From Cytobacillus sp. NCCP-133 (lineage in GTDB: Bacteria > Bacillota > Bacilli > Bacillales > Cytobacillaceae): a stretch of DNA of 64,000 nt. The notes below the pieces were generated by a model. The model saw nothing but the letters and a program-made list of their open reading frames with translations. It did not search any database and had not been told where the DNA came from. Numbering within the stretch: the first letter of the stretch is position 1; every line of letters begins with the position of its first letter. Position numbers and translations under genes: made by a program. The DNA is taken from positions 186,001-250,000 of the forward strand of contig NZ_BRVM01000002.1 in NCBI RefSeq assembly GCF_026011715.1, written 5' to 3'. This document shows, piece by piece, positions 63,601 to 64,000 of the stretch.

Positions 63601-63807
63601 TATAATCCCAATCAGCAGGAAAAAGATCAAAAAATGAGGGAAGAAGCAACTAAAAATAGGATTTTGACTTTTACGGAAAAGGAAACCCTGCTTGCTATGT
63701 TAAGTTCATTGGCATCAGAAGATTGGGATGTCCAATCAATAGAGGAATGGCATCAGATAAAAAACAATAATCCAGCATCAAAAGTAAAGGAAGTGGGCGT
63801 ATTATGA
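60676..63807 (+). CDS. carB: Carbamoyl-phosphate synthase large subunit, arginine-type
   Basis: A 1043-residue enzyme with two homologous ATP-grasp halves: VIGSGPIVIGQAAEFDY opens the first and IIGSGPIRIGQGIEFDY the second. It is slightly shorter than the roughly 1070-residue pyrimidine-type enzyme, as is B. subtilis CarB (1030), with a short C-terminal regulatory part. It makes carbamoyl phosphate for ArgF. It overlaps carA and argF. Confidence 0.94.
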   Translation: MPKDTSIQSILVIGSGPIVIGQAAEFDYAGTQACAALKEEGYKVILVNNNPATIMSDKAFADKIYFEPLTADSLEKIINKEQPDGLLATLGGQTGLNLAFQLSETGVLKRYGVKLLGSSIESIKKGEDREAFRKLMKELNEPVPESIIVHEVKEAIQFAQEIGFPIIVRPAYTLGGTGGGIAGNFDELHSLVRGGLKESAINQCLIEKSIAGFKEIEYEVMRDSQNTCIIICNMENIDPVGIHTGDSIVVAPSQTLTDDEYQMLRSASIKIISELGIIGGCNIQFALDPHSKNYHLIEVNPRVSRSSALASKATGYPIARMAAKLAVGYSLSEIINPVTGDTFASFEPALDYVIVKFPKWPFDKFPLADRKLGTQMKATGEVMGIDRNLERALLKAVHSLEVKGNDLINPVLAGKTTEGLEGLLKEQTDERFFILMELIRRGYSLESLHNITKIDYFYLNIFQGLVNIENTISSLSLEEAGKEELQLFKEKGFSDQYLALEWKTSEKAVRNKRKKMGILPSYKMVDTCAAEFEAQSNYYYSSYFGENEQQKSNKRKVLIIGSGPIRIGQGIEFDYCSVQGVFALKEAGIETIMINNNPETVSTDYTTADRLYFEPLILEDILNVIEAEGITEVIVQLGGQTALNLAADLEEYGVSLLGTDSKTIDALEDRKLFYQLLDELNIPRIKGDVVYSEKGLYEAVEKLGFPILVRPSYVIGGMGMERIGSQSELVNYLAKGNIPYPILIDQFMHASETELDLAADGNHICAPAMMEHIEKTGVHSGDSMSVLPPQNISKAVQEKMLSYAKAIVQMLHYKGLMNIQYIVDGEDVYILEVNPRASRTVPIISKVTGVQLVQIATKILLGKYTLSKDEIPAFAKLPFVCVKYPVFSNYALKGLDSKVGPEMKSTGEGISLAPSYEEAIRKSFHSGLMNVAGNKVLIADKDLNFEELSPFLEDADLEAIFWTENDWDIQETFALYNPNQQEKDQKMREEATKNRILTFTEKETLLAMLSSLASEDWDVQSIEEWHQIKNNNPASKVKEVGVL

Positions 63808-64000
63808 TATCGACTCAAAGTGCAGATAAGACTCTAAATATAAAAGGGCAAGATTTTTTAACTCTTGCCGATTATTCACCAGAAGTAATAAAGGGGTTAT
63901 TAAAAAAAGCAGCACAATTAAAAGAAGCCCATTTGATGGGTGAGACTGCCCCATTGCTTCAGGGAAAAGTTCTCGGAATGATTTTTGAAAAATCTTCCAC
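63804..64000 (+). CDS. argF: Ornithine carbamoyltransferase, 3' end outside window
   Basis: The first 65 residues are visible: a short N-terminal extension (MISTQSADKTLNIKG), then QDFLTLADYSPEVIKGLL and the start of the carbamoyl-phosphate loop FEKSST (normally FEKSSTRTR). The ATG overlaps the carB stop by four bases (ATGA). It joins carbamoyl phosphate and ornithine to citrulline. Confidence 0.92.
   Translation, partial: MISTQSADKTLNIKGQDFLTLADYSPEVIKGLLKKAAQLKEAHLMGETAPLLQGKVLGMIFEKSS

Noticed and set aside
1-64000. CRISPR arrays, tRNA or rRNA genes, prophage or complete insertion sequences
   Set aside because: None seen: no regular direct-repeat/spacer arrays, no cloverleaf or rRNA-like segments recognised, no transposase, integrase or phage structural genes.

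Overview
The window reads as an ordinary chromosomal stretch of a low-GC, endospore-forming Bacillaceae (Bacillus sensu lato, possibly Cytobacillus-like; the genus is inference). The evidence is a complete six-gene gerP spore-coat germination operon with a sigma-K-type promoter, comK, addBA, sipV/yhj, yis and yit genes in almost Bacillus subtilis order, Shine-Dalgarno sites close to GGAGG, frequent TTG/GTG starts and many T-tailed hairpin terminators. No rRNA, tRNA, CRISPR array, prophage or intact insertion sequence was seen.

Layout. 1-4.5 kb: end of an ABC transporter ATPase gene, a cupin-type regulator divergent from azlCD, and an M48 protease. 4.4-12.2 kb: a two-hairpin repeat element, a frameshifted S51 peptidase, an IDEAL-domain protein, comK, yhjD, an S9 peptidase, an LCP protein, yhjE, sipV, then a dense block of dispersed repeats. 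12.2-21 kb: an MFS transporter and addBA. 21-31 kb: a broken yisB, gerPABCDEF, an acyl-CoA synthetase remnant, a DUF418 protein, yisK, a MITE-like element, yisL, a FIST-PAS-GGDEF-EAL protein and yisN. 31-38.5 kb: asnO, then a decayed maltodextrin locus (neopullulanase, broken malG-type permease, a membrane-anchored GH13 protein lacking its catalytic nucleophile, a LacI-type regulator). 38.5-47.2 kb: an SDR and the yitK/yitL/yitS/yitT/yitU/yitV/yitW set with several very small genes. 47.5-55 kb: an anaerobic-respiration island (radical SAM/SPASM protein, fnr, moaA, ric, moeA, mobB, ywiC, and a dead fnr paralogue). 55.3-64 kb: argC-argJ-argB-argD-carA-carB-argF, cut by the window end.

How the genes work together. 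The island is tied together by four FNR-type sites (TGTGA-N6-TCAC-like), each followed after exactly 21 bases by a -10-like hexamer. That puts each site near -41.5, upstream of the radical SAM gene, ric, moeA-mobB and ywiC. It fits activation by the encoded Fnr, which carries the C-terminal Cys cluster. The arginine operon uses overlapping or closely spaced starts and has AT-rich ARG-box-like sequence at argC and at a second promoter before carA.

The most unusual signal is a pair of non-coding elements, 4423-4564 (+) and 40397-40504 (-). They share fixed linkers around two hairpins whose stem sequences differ completely while pairing is kept. This is the best candidate here for an undescribed structured RNA or repeat family. 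Other repeats are a 57-base motif sitting just behind terminators, an exact 68-base duplication at 11.9-12.06 kb and a 160-base inverted-repeat element at 26.3 kb.
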